A DNA stretch of 58,760 bases from Welwitschia mirabilis (taxonomy: Eukaryota; Gnetophyta; Gnetopsida; Welwitschiales). The notes beneath the pieces were generated by a model. The model was not told the DNA's origin, made no database searches, and worked only from the letters and a program-made list of their open reading frames with translations. The translations under genes and the position numbers were made by a program. This document shows positions 1 through 10,689 of this stretch, piece by piece (position 1 is the first letter of the stretch; each line of letters opens with the position of its first letter). The DNA lies in contig JBOZIK010000001.1 in the NCBI GenBank assembly GCA_051453625.1, positions 256,257,750-256,316,509 on the forward strand, given 5' to 3'.

Positions 1-37
1 ATAACTCAGATGATTGCCCAGACACCCAAAAACGTAG

Positions 38-454
38 ATGGACATGACCACAATCACTGTTGAAGATAAGCGCTTCCATACAAGCGCAATGACATTGGCT
101 AATGCAGGCCATGACTCTATGCTCTCCACCCTTCTCTTCGATGACTGGACACCTGGGTGACCAAATGTCGAATACTTAATCAACAAAAACCCATTCTATT
201 TCATCGTTCTGCTTGACCTTCTGTGTAAGTTTAGCTCTATATCCTTGCAGGAATGCATAGAAAGGCATTGTACACAGAAGCTGCTGCGTCTTATTCTTGG
301 AGAGGAAGCGAGCAATGTAAGGAATAGCTCAAATGATAATACTTCAAACTCCGACGATGCCGATGTGCTTGCGAAGTTGCCGTTATTAAGGATCGCAACT
401 GTTTTGGCAACCGTGTTTGTAGGCATATTAAGGAGGGTTTTCACGCTCCTCTAG
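38..454 (+). pseudogene. Broken BTB/POZ (T1-type) domain gene
   Basis: An ATG at 38, three bases after an in-frame TAG, opens a frame that reads MDMTTITVEDKRFHTS and then LANAGHDSMLSTLL. This is the N-terminal strand and helix of the BTB/POZ fold of the potassium-channel tetramerisation (T1) type, which in plant proteins mediates oligomerisation or Cullin-3 binding. The usual Val-Gly-Gly is Val-Glu-Asp here. A TGA at 158 interrupts the domain. The same frame resumes with EYLINKNPFYFIVLLDLL, the next conserved block. At 225-250 a perfect-looking donor (GTAAGT) and acceptor (TTGCAG) bound only 26 bases. Splicing them would give a split codon TGA, then a frame with KALYTEAA, another BTB-like motif, ending at TAG 325. 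The unspliced frame instead runs to TAG 452 with a hydrophobic end. The stops and the collapsed intron mark a pseudogene or a badly eroded gene. The domain assignment is from memory of the family and is fairly sure; the end of the gene is unclear. Confidence 0.65.
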
Positions 455-1319
455 GTGAGTAACCGTGGTATGCATTATAAGCTATAGAAATCTGCTATTA
501 CTTTCTTTTAGTTAGTTTAATTCCTTTTGACCCTTATCTAGTAGGAGATTTACTACAGTTATCTTTGTTTCCTATGAAGATAATTTCTTTACAAAAAGAG
601 AAAAATCATTCAAGTTAGTTAGTCATTTTAAGGTATTAAGAAAAATTTTGTTAAATCTTATAAATGCTTTTTCTCTTTTTAAGAGAAGATGATTCATCTT
701 ATTTAAAAAATAACTAAACATGTTAATAAACTCTAAAATCTCCTATGTGGATGTACAATTTTAATATCATCTAATGATGTTTTTTATTTTTTATCAAAAG
801 AATTAAAAAAGAGGAGAAAAAATCTTATCAATTACTTCCACTTTTTAATGCTTCAATACTTAATAGAAAGGATGGATGACTATTAGCGTTTAGATGATTT
901 TTATATGTCTACTTAAGTTTAAACATTAAGATGAATCTACCAGTTGATGATTTAAGTGGAGGGAGATAGGGGCATCTTCTTTCTTTTATTTATTCGTTTG
1001 AGCTATGGAACGTCTTGGCAATCTTATAAAACACTTTTAAAGGCAACACCTAATTAAAGGAGTATCACTAGCTCTTGGACGTCATGGCTTTACAGATATA
1101 TAATTTTTAGATGATACCTTTTTCCCCTAATGTAATGAAATGAATCTTCAAGTAGTTAATCCCCCCTTCCCCACCCTCTACCACACCCCCAAAAGAAAAT
1201 TTTCGTTCTAATGAACGAACTCTACAAAAAGCAAGCTGTCCAATCTCATAAGTAGATTTAGCAAGATTTCCTCATATTTTACATTGCTAACAAGACTATT
1301 TTTCTACCACTTAGTTAGG
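455..1319. other. AT-rich intergenic stretch
   Basis: No coding frame or repeat was recognised. A C-rich patch at about 1160-1192 breaks the AT-rich background and resembles the C-rich run often found near copia LTR ends, but no LTR could be delimited around it. Confidence 0.4.
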
Positions 1320-1690
1320 GATTTGATAGACATAAAAAGATGACCTATGAAAGATTAATGTTGGAAAATCTAAGTGTGTATATAAGGTTATAAGTCTTTG
1401 AGAAAACTATACAAAGGACCAAATGCAATCAAATTTGAACTCATAAGAAATTGAATATGTTTAATAAGCATTAATGCCTTCTTTTGTGAATATTAGCACA
1501 TGCCATTACTTAGTGACGAGGAAGCCATTAGGGAAGACTTGAAACTAGATCTCTTATCTCATCTTATCAGTTGGAATGAGATCTTTATCTCCAAATTCTT
1601 AATGTAATTCATGTATTTTCATGATAATTAACTTAATAAAGATTCATTTCTATTTTTCAAGTTGTGCATCTATGTGCATTTTAGATTAAT
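1320..1690 (+). repeat. Dispersed repeat segment S, copy 1
   Basis: By eye the left half (1325-1455) matches 36585-36712, sharing a GATAGACATAAAAA start and GAAAATCTAAGTGTGTAT. The right half (about 1505-1690) matches 58150-58330, sharing GGAATGAGAT/GGGATGAGAA and the AATTCATGT...TTCAAGTTGTG block. Here the two halves are contiguous. At the right of the window they lie on either side of the large copia element. No coding frame was seen. Confidence 0.5.
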
Positions 1691-1852
1691 TGATGCAAAA
1701 GCATCCTTGAAAAATAATGTTAAAACAAGTTTGGATTAGTTAGGGGTATTATGTATAAAATAAAAACATCCTCATATAATGGCCATATTGGAAATGAGTA
1801 TCCATTTAGTTTAGCATGTTTAGAGGCAATCTAAGTCCAAAGAATATTCTAT
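1691..1852 (+). repeat. Start of LTR-like repeat R (copy R0), cut by a gap
   Basis: It begins TGATGCAAAAGCATCCTTG and continues with ATAATGGCCATATTGGAAAT, matching 10690 onward (TGATGTAAGAGAATCCTT, then ATAATGGCCATGTTGGAAAT). It runs straight into an N gap, so its right end is unknown. Probably the 5' part of the same LTR family as 9710 and 10690. Confidence 0.5.
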
Positions 1853-1952
1853 NNNNNNNNNNNNNNNNNNNNNNNNNNNNNNNNNNNNNNNNNNNNNNNN
1901 NNNNNNNNNNNNNNNNNNNNNNNNNNNNNNNNNNNNNNNNNNNNNNNNNNNN
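1853..1952. other. Assembly gap of 100 N
   Basis: Exactly 100 N, a conventional length for a gap of unknown size. The sequences on the two sides are not obviously from the same repeat. Confidence 0.95.
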
Positions 1953-3075
1953 TCAATTTTATCATTTATTCCAATGGTTTTCCTATTAATCATCTTAGGT
2001 TATTTGACGTAGCTATTATTCATTACATTATGTCCAACATCTGAAGTACTACACATACATCTCATATTTTTCCTGAACCCTTTAATTAATCAGGGAAGAT
2101 TGGGATCCTTATGTTTATTATCTCATATTTGTTCATGTTCGTCATGCTTGTTCTATTGTCATTCCCTTACCCTTTACTATTTAGACCCTTTACTATTTAG
2201 AAAGTTATTACCCACTAGCATTCTGAGATTTATAGGTTTGGTTGTATTTGTTATCCTTTCCATTTCCCTACTAATTTCAAATAGATTTGAGAGGCAAATA
2301 AATTATGAACATGAGTAGAAGCAACCTAGACCTTAGCTCGAGTAGTAAAATTCTCCCTTAGCTAGGATTGATGAGTGCTTGGATAGGATTAAGTGTGAGA
2401 TTCAAAGACATTCCTCTTCTGGTTGTAGCTTGAATTCTACTTTTCATTCTATAACTTGATTTTTCTCTTGTAGACATGGATTGAAAAGTGACTGGAAAGT
2501 AGCGTAGTGTGGCCTTTAGCATCCTACCACCATTATGGAGCGTGAACACCATCATAGAGATAATAGTAGACCTTCTTCTCTTTATCATTTTCCTACTCCT
2601 TAGCTCTTATACATTTGTATTAGAGTGAGAGAGTTTTTACTTCACGCCCGTTTTTATTATTATTTTGTTTGTCTGTGATGCTTCATCATCTTTATGTATG
2701 TCAGTGTATGTTTTTCATGTGTGAAATATTTGTGATTTACTCTCCTTTGGTAACAATATATTAGGATATGATATTTTGTGTGTGCCTTACATTATCTAGC
2801 TTGTGTCCATATTTTTCTTTACAGTTTGCAAATTTAATAAAAATCAATAAAATTTATGGTTTTGCATTATCCTCATTAACTCTATTATGCATATTACTAT
2901 GTTTTTTATCTTTATCATCACTAGTATTATTGCTTTCAAATGTTTTTTATTTATAGGACCAATTTACAGACCAACAACCATTGGCATGAAGCTATGAACA
3001 TCCAAATTATTAGTAGGCATCATTCTTCTTATCATTATCACTCACACAAGATGCACAAGGAAACTAGTTGGGGGA
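1953..3075 (+). mobile_element. Degenerate internal tail of an LTR retrotransposon with polypurine tract
   Basis: The stretch ends with AAACTAGTTGGGGGATG at 3061-3077, a typical polypurine tract directly before an LTR start TGTGATGAAGCC. Upstream lies low-complexity, partly hydrophobic coding-like debris (one frame at about 2530-2620 encodes a run of Ile, Leu and Val), as often seen between pol and the 3' LTR. No gag, protease, RT or integrase motif could be read, so the superfamily is unassigned. The element was recognised mainly by the PPT/LTR junction. Confidence 0.4.
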
Positions 3076-4020
3076 TGTGATGAAGCCAAGGTATTAACAT
3101 TCATAATTTTTTACTGTTTTAAAGTTGTAATACTATACTTAGAGGTATTTTTGTAGTTTTTAGTATCAAAGGTTTGATGACCACAAAACAATGCATTTTA
3201 ATCCATTTTCAGGTGAATTGTAATGCTACTGATTAGCAAGTCAAGATCTAAGGTAGATATGCAAAGCATGGACAATTACTTCAACTTATTTTTCATAGGG
3301 ATAACTCATACGCCCTTTTGCATCACCATATTTCATCCACTTGAAAATATAATGATTCTAACTAATTTTGACAATAGATGCATGACATTAGAGCATATCA
3401 GACCCTATCAAGACACCAGTAGATTGGAAATTTGCATTCCAAAGCTATAACTTAGTCATTTCTAGTCATTTTTTAGTCAAATTTGATGTTTTTCATGTAG
3501 CATTAGTTATAAATAATGTAATCAAGTTAATTCACATTTTTTGAGTTTTCATGGCATTGTAGTGCCAAAATCCACTAGGAAATGGTGTTGCAACACCATA
3601 GGTAGCCCTATCAAACATTAAGCCACATGTAAGCCATATCAAAACTACAAAACTTGTTTTATGCCATTTTGATGCTTCATTTTGCATTAGGAGGAGTTCT
3701 GACTACATTCTTCTCTCTCATTTCTACTTTTTCAAGTTGATCTTCTCTCTCTGTCAGCTGCACTCTTCTTTCTTAATCATTGCTACAACATACATTCATT
3801 CTCATCCTCTTACATGCTATTACATTCATTTTCCATCTCTATTTCTTCCATTTCTATCCATCCACAGGCATTGCAACGTGATGAAGTGCACATCATTAAG
3901 CTGTATAAAGGAGGAAAAGACATTAGATCTTGTATGCATTTGGATCAAAGACTAATGAAAAAGGTTGTGATTACATCTGAAGCCAATTCTTTTTCTTTAT
4001 GTTTTATGCTTTTGTTTACA
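3076..4020 (+). repeat. Probable 3' LTR (5' part) following the polypurine tract
   Basis: It starts TGTGATGAAGCCAAGG immediately after the PPT. At 3700-3860 there is a pyrimidine-rich tract (CTTCTCTCTC, TTCCATCTCTATTTCTTCC), as expected near a transcription start or R/U5. At 3886-3960 there is a short coding-like patch (GTGCACATCATTAAGCTGTA). The right end was not found; LTR-like sequence may run on beyond 4020. Small ORFs here (3223, 3737, 3814) have no family resemblance and are treated as chance. Confidence 0.35.
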
Positions 4021-5756
4021 TAATTTATTCCTTTTTGTCACGCATTCCTTTTAATTCAATTAGAATTTTTATAGCACTTTGTATATTCTAATAGGATTGT
4101 TACATATTTAGTGTCTATCATAGCATTCTCTGCTATTGCATGGTTGGTGACCCTATGTCAAAGGAAGCATGTGTTTTGACCCTCTTCTATCCTCTTTCCT
4201 TTTTTCTTCTCATTTCTTCTAATACCATTCTCCTATGCTTCCATCCTCCTTTCTTAAGCATTAAATGATGAATTCTTCTTCTTTTCTTTCTAATAGCATA
4301 AATTTAGCATTCACATTTCTAATAAACTTAAATCTAAATTTGAATATTTATTTTTGCATCAAATTTTCTCTCTTTTCCCTTTTTTATATTGAAGTAAAAA
4401 TAATAAATTTCAGTGCTTGTTTTGACTATAAATCTTTTGCTACAACTCTGATTGCTCTAAACATTTATCAATAGATTCCCCTTTAATTTATAAGCTTTTT
4501 TGTAGACTTAATCAAAACCATAATTTGACCTCTAAAATTCCATTTTTGGATGTTTACACTTGACTTGCATTTTTACTTGGAATTTTTTTGAATATATGAA
4601 ATCTTAATTTTGCCATTTGTTTCATAGTGAGTTTTTCTGTCATTGTTGTTGTGCTTTAGAAAATTAAGATCTGAACTTGTAGTATTTTTTGAGTACTTTC
4701 AAGTATGAAATCCATTTTTCTCAGTTCTCTACTTTTCTTAGTATTCTTGGGCAAAGTAAGGTTGATTGTATTTGTTGCACTTTTTCCTAAGGGTTGTTTC
4801 TTTAATGTTTTAATCAATCTTACTTGATTTTAGTTATTTAGTTATAAGGACTTGTTTTAGGTCACATTCTAATTGCTCTAATGGTTTTGAAGAGTTCTAA
4901 GTCCATTTTCTTAAGCCTTACTTTTTCTTCTTTACTCTCTTTATTCTAGTTAAAATATCGAGAAATGATCTAAGTTTTGTTTGATTGAATAGACATTTAC
5001 TTGTTTGTCTTTGATTAATGATTATTTGATTTATAATCTAAGTTATATGTTATATCATTGTTATAACTCATTTCAAGCCTAACTAAGAGTTAAAAAAGTC
5101 AAAGAACTAAAATTTTTAGTGAAAATACTGTTAAGGTCAAATGACTTATTATGTCAATTTTAAGAATTATATTTCCAAAGTGCTATCTTTTGATTGCAAG
5201 TTGATGTGTAATTTGTATAGAAGAGAAAAACGTCTTTTGAATAACTCATAAACATCCTTTGTACATTATTTCGAGTAGTGAACTTTTCAACAAAGATTAT
5301 TTTCGCATAAGAATGAATTAAATTAGTTTTAACTACTTTAAATTTTTCTAAGATCATATAACAAGTCTGTTAGTTCAATACTAGTGTGCTTCTAACATAT
5401 ATATGTAATTTAACCTAAGAGATTTACTTATGCTTTATTTTGAATTATTTATGTTTTATTGTTTTCCCGAGTTAAATTTATTATGTTGAGTACAAAAGTC
5501 TTTTTGGAAAGAATTAGAGTGTCATTTCCTCATTTTAACAATTGAGTTTTTCCTTCAATTAGGTGTTCTTTAACAAAGAATGGGAACAAATTCTATGATG
5601 ATAGTGCTCGTCTCCTCTTTAAAATCCATGAAGACAACTTGAGTATGTCTTCTATAAAATGCATTCGTTTCCATTGACACTTTACGAAAAAAAAGACCTT
5701 GTCATCCTTTAAAGTCGACACAATGAACTTGTCTAATGTTTAGTCGAGATCGTGTT
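4021..5756. other. AT-rich unassigned DNA
   Basis: T-rich sequence without a recognisable frame, repeat or motif. It may be the remainder of the LTR element to its left. Several short ORFs encode only low-complexity Ile, Leu, Asn and Phe runs. Confidence 0.35.
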
Positions 5757-5987
5757 TCAAGGAAAATACAAGGTATACCAAACCTTCCCAGCAACTTTGC
5801 TTCCACCTTCATATTGTTTCATTTTTGTGAGGTAAGCTTCCTCACTAATTGGTAAACATAAGGAACTCAAAAGGAAAAATTCGTCGTCATTTATGTTGGT
5901 AGTATCTTTCAAACTCTTAACCAAAGCACTCTTATCTATGGTTCATTGTCTTAGAATTGCTATTGTTGAGCTTCCTTGAGCTATCAT
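5757..5987 (-). pseudogene. Decayed coding-like frame of unknown family
   Basis: On the minus strand a frame from ATG at 5987 to TGA at 5757 is broken once, after 14 codons, by TGA. The 61 residues after the break look protein-like, with a balanced mix of charged and hydrophobic residues, including the run EEAYLTKMKQYEGGSKVAGK. The patch also keeps several CpG (GTCGTC, GTCGAC, CGAGATCG nearby), unlike its surroundings, which suggests younger or once-genic sequence. I do not recognise the family. It could be an old gene fragment or a transposon ORF. Confidence 0.25.
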
Positions 5988-7400
5988 TTTTCCTTGTGTT
6001 TAAGTGACCATTACCATTATAGGAGAAAAAGGAAGAATAAGAGTGGAAAAGGAAGAAGACATTTATGAATTGTGAAGACTTATATGATTTCTTTCAAATA
6101 CTCCCTCTATTTGACTTTAGTAGCATGCCTTCTTTGAAAGTTTCTCCTTTGATTTGCTAGATTTTTGCAATAAGATAGTGCGGTCAATAACTTAATACCA
6201 TTGAGTCATTACTTTTGAATGGTTGCTTATGTTCATGTGTAAAGCTATTATTAGACATTCTACATCTTTTAGTAGATTAAACAATCTTTTCTTCCGTTAA
6301 ACATGTGGGGTTATAAATGTTAGTAATGAAAACAGCTCATTTGCTTACTAAAGCAAGTAAGCCTATATCCTAGATGTTAAGACCATTTTTCATCATTTCT
6401 ACCATTGTGTGAGGGCTTTGAAGGTAAAGCTTTGATGCAATATTGACCTTCTAAGAGTGAAAGACGACTTCTCCTAAGCTTGATATATGTAAATATTTAT
6501 ACATCACTCTCACAATTGAATTATTATAGAGATTAAAGTTAGGGTGGATCCACTTTCAAGCATTATTTCCTCAAATTTTGATTATTATAGAGAACTTGAA
6601 ATATTGGAGTTAATTTCGATTGAGGTATCCTTCATATGTACATTCACAAAAATAATTATTACGCAAGCTATACACAATTGTCATGTAATTAAACTAACTT
6701 TGCATATAAGAATAGAACTTGAAGAATGTGTTGATTCCTAATGCTTCTAAGGGGTTGAAAATCTGCAAAGATTTGCTATAGAATCAAATTATAAGTATTG
6801 GAGCCTCTATTGAAGGTATTCTAAGATAAAGTTTTAATAAACAACACCACCTGCTTGAGTGTGGAACATGTGGTCCTGCATCGATACTTACTTGTTATAG
6901 ACATTCATAATCAAACCTCTTTTATGATCACCACCTCTCACCTTTTTAGTCTTTTTTTTTTTTTAAAAATACATATATAAAATGAAAGGGTAACTTTCAT
7001 ATGATTCACATCTATTGATTTGCTTTAATGTTTGTAGTTTCACATTTATTAGACTTGTTTATTTTATTTCTCAAACAAGGAGTTGCCTTCTCATTTCAAT
7101 GTATTATTATTGTTATTAAGTTTTTATTATATCACCAAATCCCTTCCTTTCTTGATGAAATGATTGTGGAATATTTAACAAATATTTGATATCAAATTAA
7201 AATAATAGATAACAATGAAAATATTAAGATCGGAATATTGTTGAAAATATCTTTTATTCAAAATAGGTAACATTTGATATATGCATATCAGTTATTAGGC
7301 TTTCTTATGTATAAATAGTACCTTTCATATTTTATTACGTCACTGATATGCTGTTGCTTAGTGTAGTTAAAATATTCACGTTTTCCAGTTGGCACTCGCA
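5988..7400. other. AT-rich intergenic DNA
   Basis: No supported gene. There is a poly-T run at 6952-6963 and no repeat that I could match elsewhere in the window. The ORF at 6544-6741 has a biased composition and no family resemblance. Confidence 0.35.
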
Positions 7401-7513
7401 ACTTCTTATCCTGTGTTTGTGTGGCTTTTGTCTTGCTCTTGTGTTTGGATTTCATTTTTGGAGACCAAAATTTAGGTCGCTCATGTTTAACCTTCCTTTA
7501 TGTTTTCCGACAG

Positions 7514-7723
7514 GACAACTCAGAGTCACATCAAACAGACCATGTGAATGAATATCGATTCACTATATACTTAAGCTCATCATTTGCAGGCCTAGAAGTA
7601 GCAGAAACTTGTCGCAGAATGGAAGCAGAATCCATAAGGAACTTCTCACTTACAGTAAATCCAGACATGCTGAGGACAAACAACTTTCCAAGAAAGATTG
7701 TTCAACTTCCTAAGAACAGTTGA
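7514..7723 (+). CDS. Candidate terminal exon of an unrecognised gene
   Basis: After a good acceptor-like TTTTCCGACAG (7503-7513) an open frame of 69 codons runs to TGA at 7721. It begins DNSESHQTDHVNEY and includes EVAETCRRMEAESIRNF. Base composition is clearly richer in GC than the flanks, codon use looks normal, and no transposon similarity was seen. A second acceptor-like TTTGCAG ends at 7589; the 46 bases between a GT at 7544 and that AG are too short for a normal plant intron, so use of both is unlikely. From 7590 another frame (MPRSSRNLSQNGSR..., to TAA near 7712) is also open, so the true frame is undecided. The family is not recognised. It would be convergent with the NDC1 tail 0.8 kb away. 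Confidence 0.3.
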   Translation, partial: DNSESHQTDHVNEYRFTIYLSSSFAGLEVAETCRRMEAESIRNFSLTVNPDMLRTNNFPRKIVQLPKNS

Positions 7724-7791
7724 AAAGCACAAGATTAAAGCTGTAATATCAATATGATTTTTATCCTAGCCTAACATCAGCAGACCTAACA

Positions 7792-7893
7792 CATAGTAGG
7801 TGTAGACTTACAGGCCATTTTCATATTCTATATCATTTCTTTCATAGTAGGTGTAGACTTACAGGCCATTTTCATATTCTATATCATTTCTTT
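7792..7893 (+). repeat. Perfect 51-bp tandem duplication
   Basis: Two directly adjacent copies (7792-7842 and 7843-7893) begin CATAGTAGGTGTAGACTTAC and are identical base for base. It lies just downstream of the candidate terminal exon, probably in its 3' UTR. Perfect identity in a window of old, mutated repeats implies a recent event or an assembly duplication. Confidence 0.9.
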
Positions 7894-8117
7894 CGAAGGT
7901 ATGAAATTATTATTTCTTCTCTTCAAGATTCGGGTTGTAATTTAAAATGTGTCCTGCCCGCTTAGCAACGATTTGAAGGAAGAGTGGATGCCTCCAAGAG
8001 GTCAGTTAAGCATCACAACAGTTCTGTCTTCTACTTGATTTGACAGACTCATAAAATGAAGTTTAGATGAGTCACAGTTCTGTTTGTTAAAATGATTGTG
8101 GCATCATTTCATGTGCA

Positions 8118-8340
8118 GTGCTCTTATCATCACTAAGACCAACGTACTCTGTTCGCATTAGGACTTACCACATTTCTGGTACATTTTCAAAGCATGAAAA
8201 CAACAGCAAGGGCTGGAATTTGGAAAGTAAATATAGGTTTGAAAAATTCAACATGTCCAGGAACTTCACTAGAAACGATGCATTGGAATTGATATGCCAA
8301 AGTGTGAGATGGGTTAAGAATGCCAACATTTGAAAAATGG
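8118..8340 (+). other. GC-richer segment, possible 3' UTR or further exon
   Basis: It begins right after CATGTGCAG (acceptor-like, ending 8117) and contains an open frame of 71 codons (8118-8333) with no family resemblance that I recognise (a sample run is NFTRNDALELICQSVRW). Composition resembles the exon-like stretch at 7514-7723. Without transcript data it could be UTR, an alternative last exon or chance. The rest of 7724-8551 holds no other supported feature apart from the 51-bp duplication. Confidence 0.25.
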
Positions 8341-8551
8341 CCCAACCATTTAGTTAGCCAGTCTAATTGGCTGAAGCTTACATGTCAACGCCTTTCTCGT
8401 TTGTGTGCAATAGTATTTCAAAGAATCTACATGTAAAAATTGGACTGGAAAAAAAAGTGAATATCCAGATTCCTTTGAATTGCCTGATTTAAAATTTCAT
8501 GTATTGATTAACTATCCCACTTGAATTCAGTGTGCTGTTTCCTCCCTGGCT

Positions 8552-8882
8552 TCATGGAATGAGACCTTGTAGGGAGGCAATAGAATCAATGGTAGATTTT
8601 GCCAGCCAGCTGAAACCAACTTTGATTCTTTGCTCATCAGTGGGCATCCGATACCAGTATGCTAGCTTCCGAACTGCAACATTGAACAAATGAGAACAAA
8701 GACAAACTAACAAAAGCAATGAACATTAAAAAAAATATTTTAGCACAACACGGAAATATTTATAGTAAGTATTCATACGTGCAGTTGCAGCTGGACCTTC
8801 AAGAATAAATGTATCCGGCAAGTTCACTTTACAAACAGCATCCTTCTTCCCAAGTGTCATCATTTCACCAAGATACTGGAAT
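8552..8882 (-). CDS. NDC1: Last two exons of NDC1-like type II NAD(P)H dehydrogenase (partial)
   Basis: Two exons on the minus strand: 8779-8882, then 8552-8673, joined across a 105-bp intron with GT...AG ends (donor GTATGAAT, acceptor TTGTTCAATGTTGCAG). The upstream exon begins after AG at 8883 and encodes FQYLGEMMTLGKKDA and later ILEGPAATA. The final exon encodes RKLAYWYRMPTDEQRIKVGF, then SWLAKSTIDSIASLQGLIP and TGA at 8552. This matches the C-terminal end of plant NDC1, the NdbB-type single-FAD NAD(P)H:quinone oxidoreductase of plastids (plastoglobules) and mitochondria. NDC1 acts in phylloquinone synthesis and in prenylquinone redox metabolism. The frame is intact through the splice, so the gene is probably functional. 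The FAD- and NAD(P)H-binding domains, roughly the first 450 residues of a ~520-residue protein, are not visible anywhere to the right. The family call is from remembered similarity; the exon structure is read directly. Confidence 0.8.
8674..8778 (-). other. Last intron of the NDC1-like gene
   Basis: 105 bp with canonical GT (8777-8778 on the complement) and AG (8674-8675 on the complement) and an AT-rich body, typical of a short plant intron. It interrupts a codon after its first base. Confidence 0.75.
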
Positions 8883-9212
8883 CTGCTTCGAAAGGAAGAG
8901 GGTTATCACCATCTAAATCTATTGGATTAATGAAAATGTCTGAAGTGCTAGAGTAAACAAATTTAAGTTAAAATTTTGCATGTTGAATTTTGATGAGATA
9001 TGATGTGCCATGTAGGCTACATCATCAAGAATTAGCAAAGAAGTAATTATTGTATTCAAAATCTTCACAAAGCAGGAAAAAAACTCTATTAATTCCTTAG
9101 GTCAGGGAATCCTCCTGGCCGCTTGTTTTTGATCTCTTGCTCTGCCCCCAGCCTTTTTCTCTTTTTTGGGTGTTTGGCTGTAGATGTGTGGTTGATAACT
9201 TGGTCTCCCCTC

Positions 9213-9254
<42 letters not shown>

Positions 9255-9709
9255 TGGAGGTATGGTTTGGTAATTTGGTGTACACCATATGGTAAGGTAA
9301 GGGAATGAGGCACCTATTTGGTGGTAGAACCGAGCCATAAGAATAATTATGTTGTTAGCAGGGGGAAAATATCCAATATGGTTTTGTTTTCAAGCTGTGA
9401 TATTTTTTTTAAGAGTCAAATTTCTATTTTGAGAATGTTGTGAAGCAAAATCTTGTATCAGAGTTCCTTTGTTATGTTGTAACGTTGTAAAGGTGGGTTA
9501 GCCCTTGGTAGTCCATTTTACATGCAATTGAATGTTATGGCATAAAGGGAGACTTAGGAGTAACTAGAGGGTGAGATATAGGATTTTAAAGCTTGGCTTT
9601 GGCTAAAACACTAGACCTATTTAGAGGGCTTGGATCCCTGCATATTGTATTTCAACAAGTTCATTTCATGACTAGTAATTGAGCTCTTCCATCTCTAATG
9701 GATGCTTCC
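8883..9709. other. Probable intronic or intergenic DNA beside NDC1
   Basis: No upstream NDC1 exon is found here. The stretch holds a CT microsatellite (9219-9250) and a GC-richer patch at 9100-9340. Overlapping low-complexity frames across the microsatellite (poly Arg-Glu or poly Ser-Leu) are artefacts of the repeat. Confidence 0.4.
9219..9250. repeat. (CT)16 microsatellite
   Basis: An uninterrupted CT run of 32 bases, preceded by an imperfect CT-rich lead-in from 9204. Probably length-polymorphic. Confidence 0.95.
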
Positions 9710-10225
9710 TGATGTAGAAGCATCTTTGTTGAGGGGAAAAAATGTATTTGCATCAGTTAGGGGTCTATTTCGTAAGGTTATAGTGTGTTAAAAGGAATCT
9801 AGGTATAATGAATATGCATTGTTTAAAAGCTATTTTTGGTAAAATGTGTTAGTCATTAATATTAGAGGACTCCTTCATGATTAATATTCCTCTTAAAGTC
9901 TTAGAAATGAAAGTGAGTGGTCGAATGAAGAGTGCACTATAGGAGTTGAAGATGAGAATAAATAATTAAAAGATCCTAGAGTTAGAAGCTTAAGAGAAGC
10001 TTTATACTGAAAACTTAAGGATAAGGTTTCTTCTATAAGATTTTGACTTTCTTGCATATTCTCTTGAAGCCTATCAAATATTACCATAATCTTATATTAG
10101 TTGACATGGTAAAATATAGATTTTCTTAGAGATTTTATTGTAAATTATCTTTAAATTTTCATCTCTACTTTTTTCCCCTCTTATCTAAAACGTTAATTTT
10201 TCTAGATATTGCTACTTTTACATCA
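9710..10225 (+). repeat. LTR-like repeat R1 (left copy)
   Basis: It starts TGATGTAGAAGCATCTTTG and ends CTACTTTTACATCA. Downstream blocks match copy R2 in the same order: ACTCCTTCATGATTAATATT, TAGAAGCTTAAGAGAAGC, CTTATATTAGTTGACATGGT. TG...CA ends and a PBS-like string just after it support an LTR. Boundaries are approximate because similarity between the two copies seems to continue slightly to the left (GAGCTC...TGGATGC). Confidence 0.55.
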
Positions 10226-10689
10226 TAATGATATTGGAACTTTAGTAAGCATTAGTGTTATTTTAAGTTATTAGCAAACAGATAAATAAAAATTACAATC
10301 ATTTAAAGAAGCAAACATAAAGCAACAAAATATTTAGTATCAGGATTAAACATTATTGGAGATGACAATCTTAACTAAGGAAGAACTTATGCAAAAATTA
10401 TGTTGAATGAGGAGAGTACTCTTTCAAGAAAAAAGACTATGATGGATTGAAGAGATGGCAAGGGGGGATACCATGTAATTATGAAGTCTAATCTTATGGT
10501 TAATGGCATGGATATTGTATAAGATTAACTAGAAATGGATGATTCCATGTGTGATGAAGAGAAAGATCCAATGATCTGTAGTGAGAACTTTCCTCCATGT
10601 GTAAAGTTGCAATGTTTTGATGATGACATTGGTGATGCAGTATTACTTCTTTTCACTTGAGAACTAGCTCATTTGTTAGAGTGGATGCA
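10226..10689 (+). mobile_element. Short internal region between repeats R1 and R2
   Basis: About 460 bp lie between the two LTR-like copies. At 10229-10240 TGATATTGGAAC agrees with the initiator tRNA-Met primer site at about 8 of 12 positions. No gag or pol motif is present. The size suits a non-autonomous (TRIM-like) or internally deleted element. Decayed coding is possible (frames with frequent Asp and Glu codons at 10500-10640), but nothing is recognised. Confidence 0.4.

Noticed and set aside
196-444. 82-codon minus-strand ORF over the BTB remnant
   Set aside because: It is an antisense shadow of the plus-strand coding-like frames and shows no family signal.
9089-9338. Several overlapping ORFs rich in Arg-Glu or Ser-Leu
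   Set aside because: Frames generated by the (CT)16 microsatellite, with no conserved domain.
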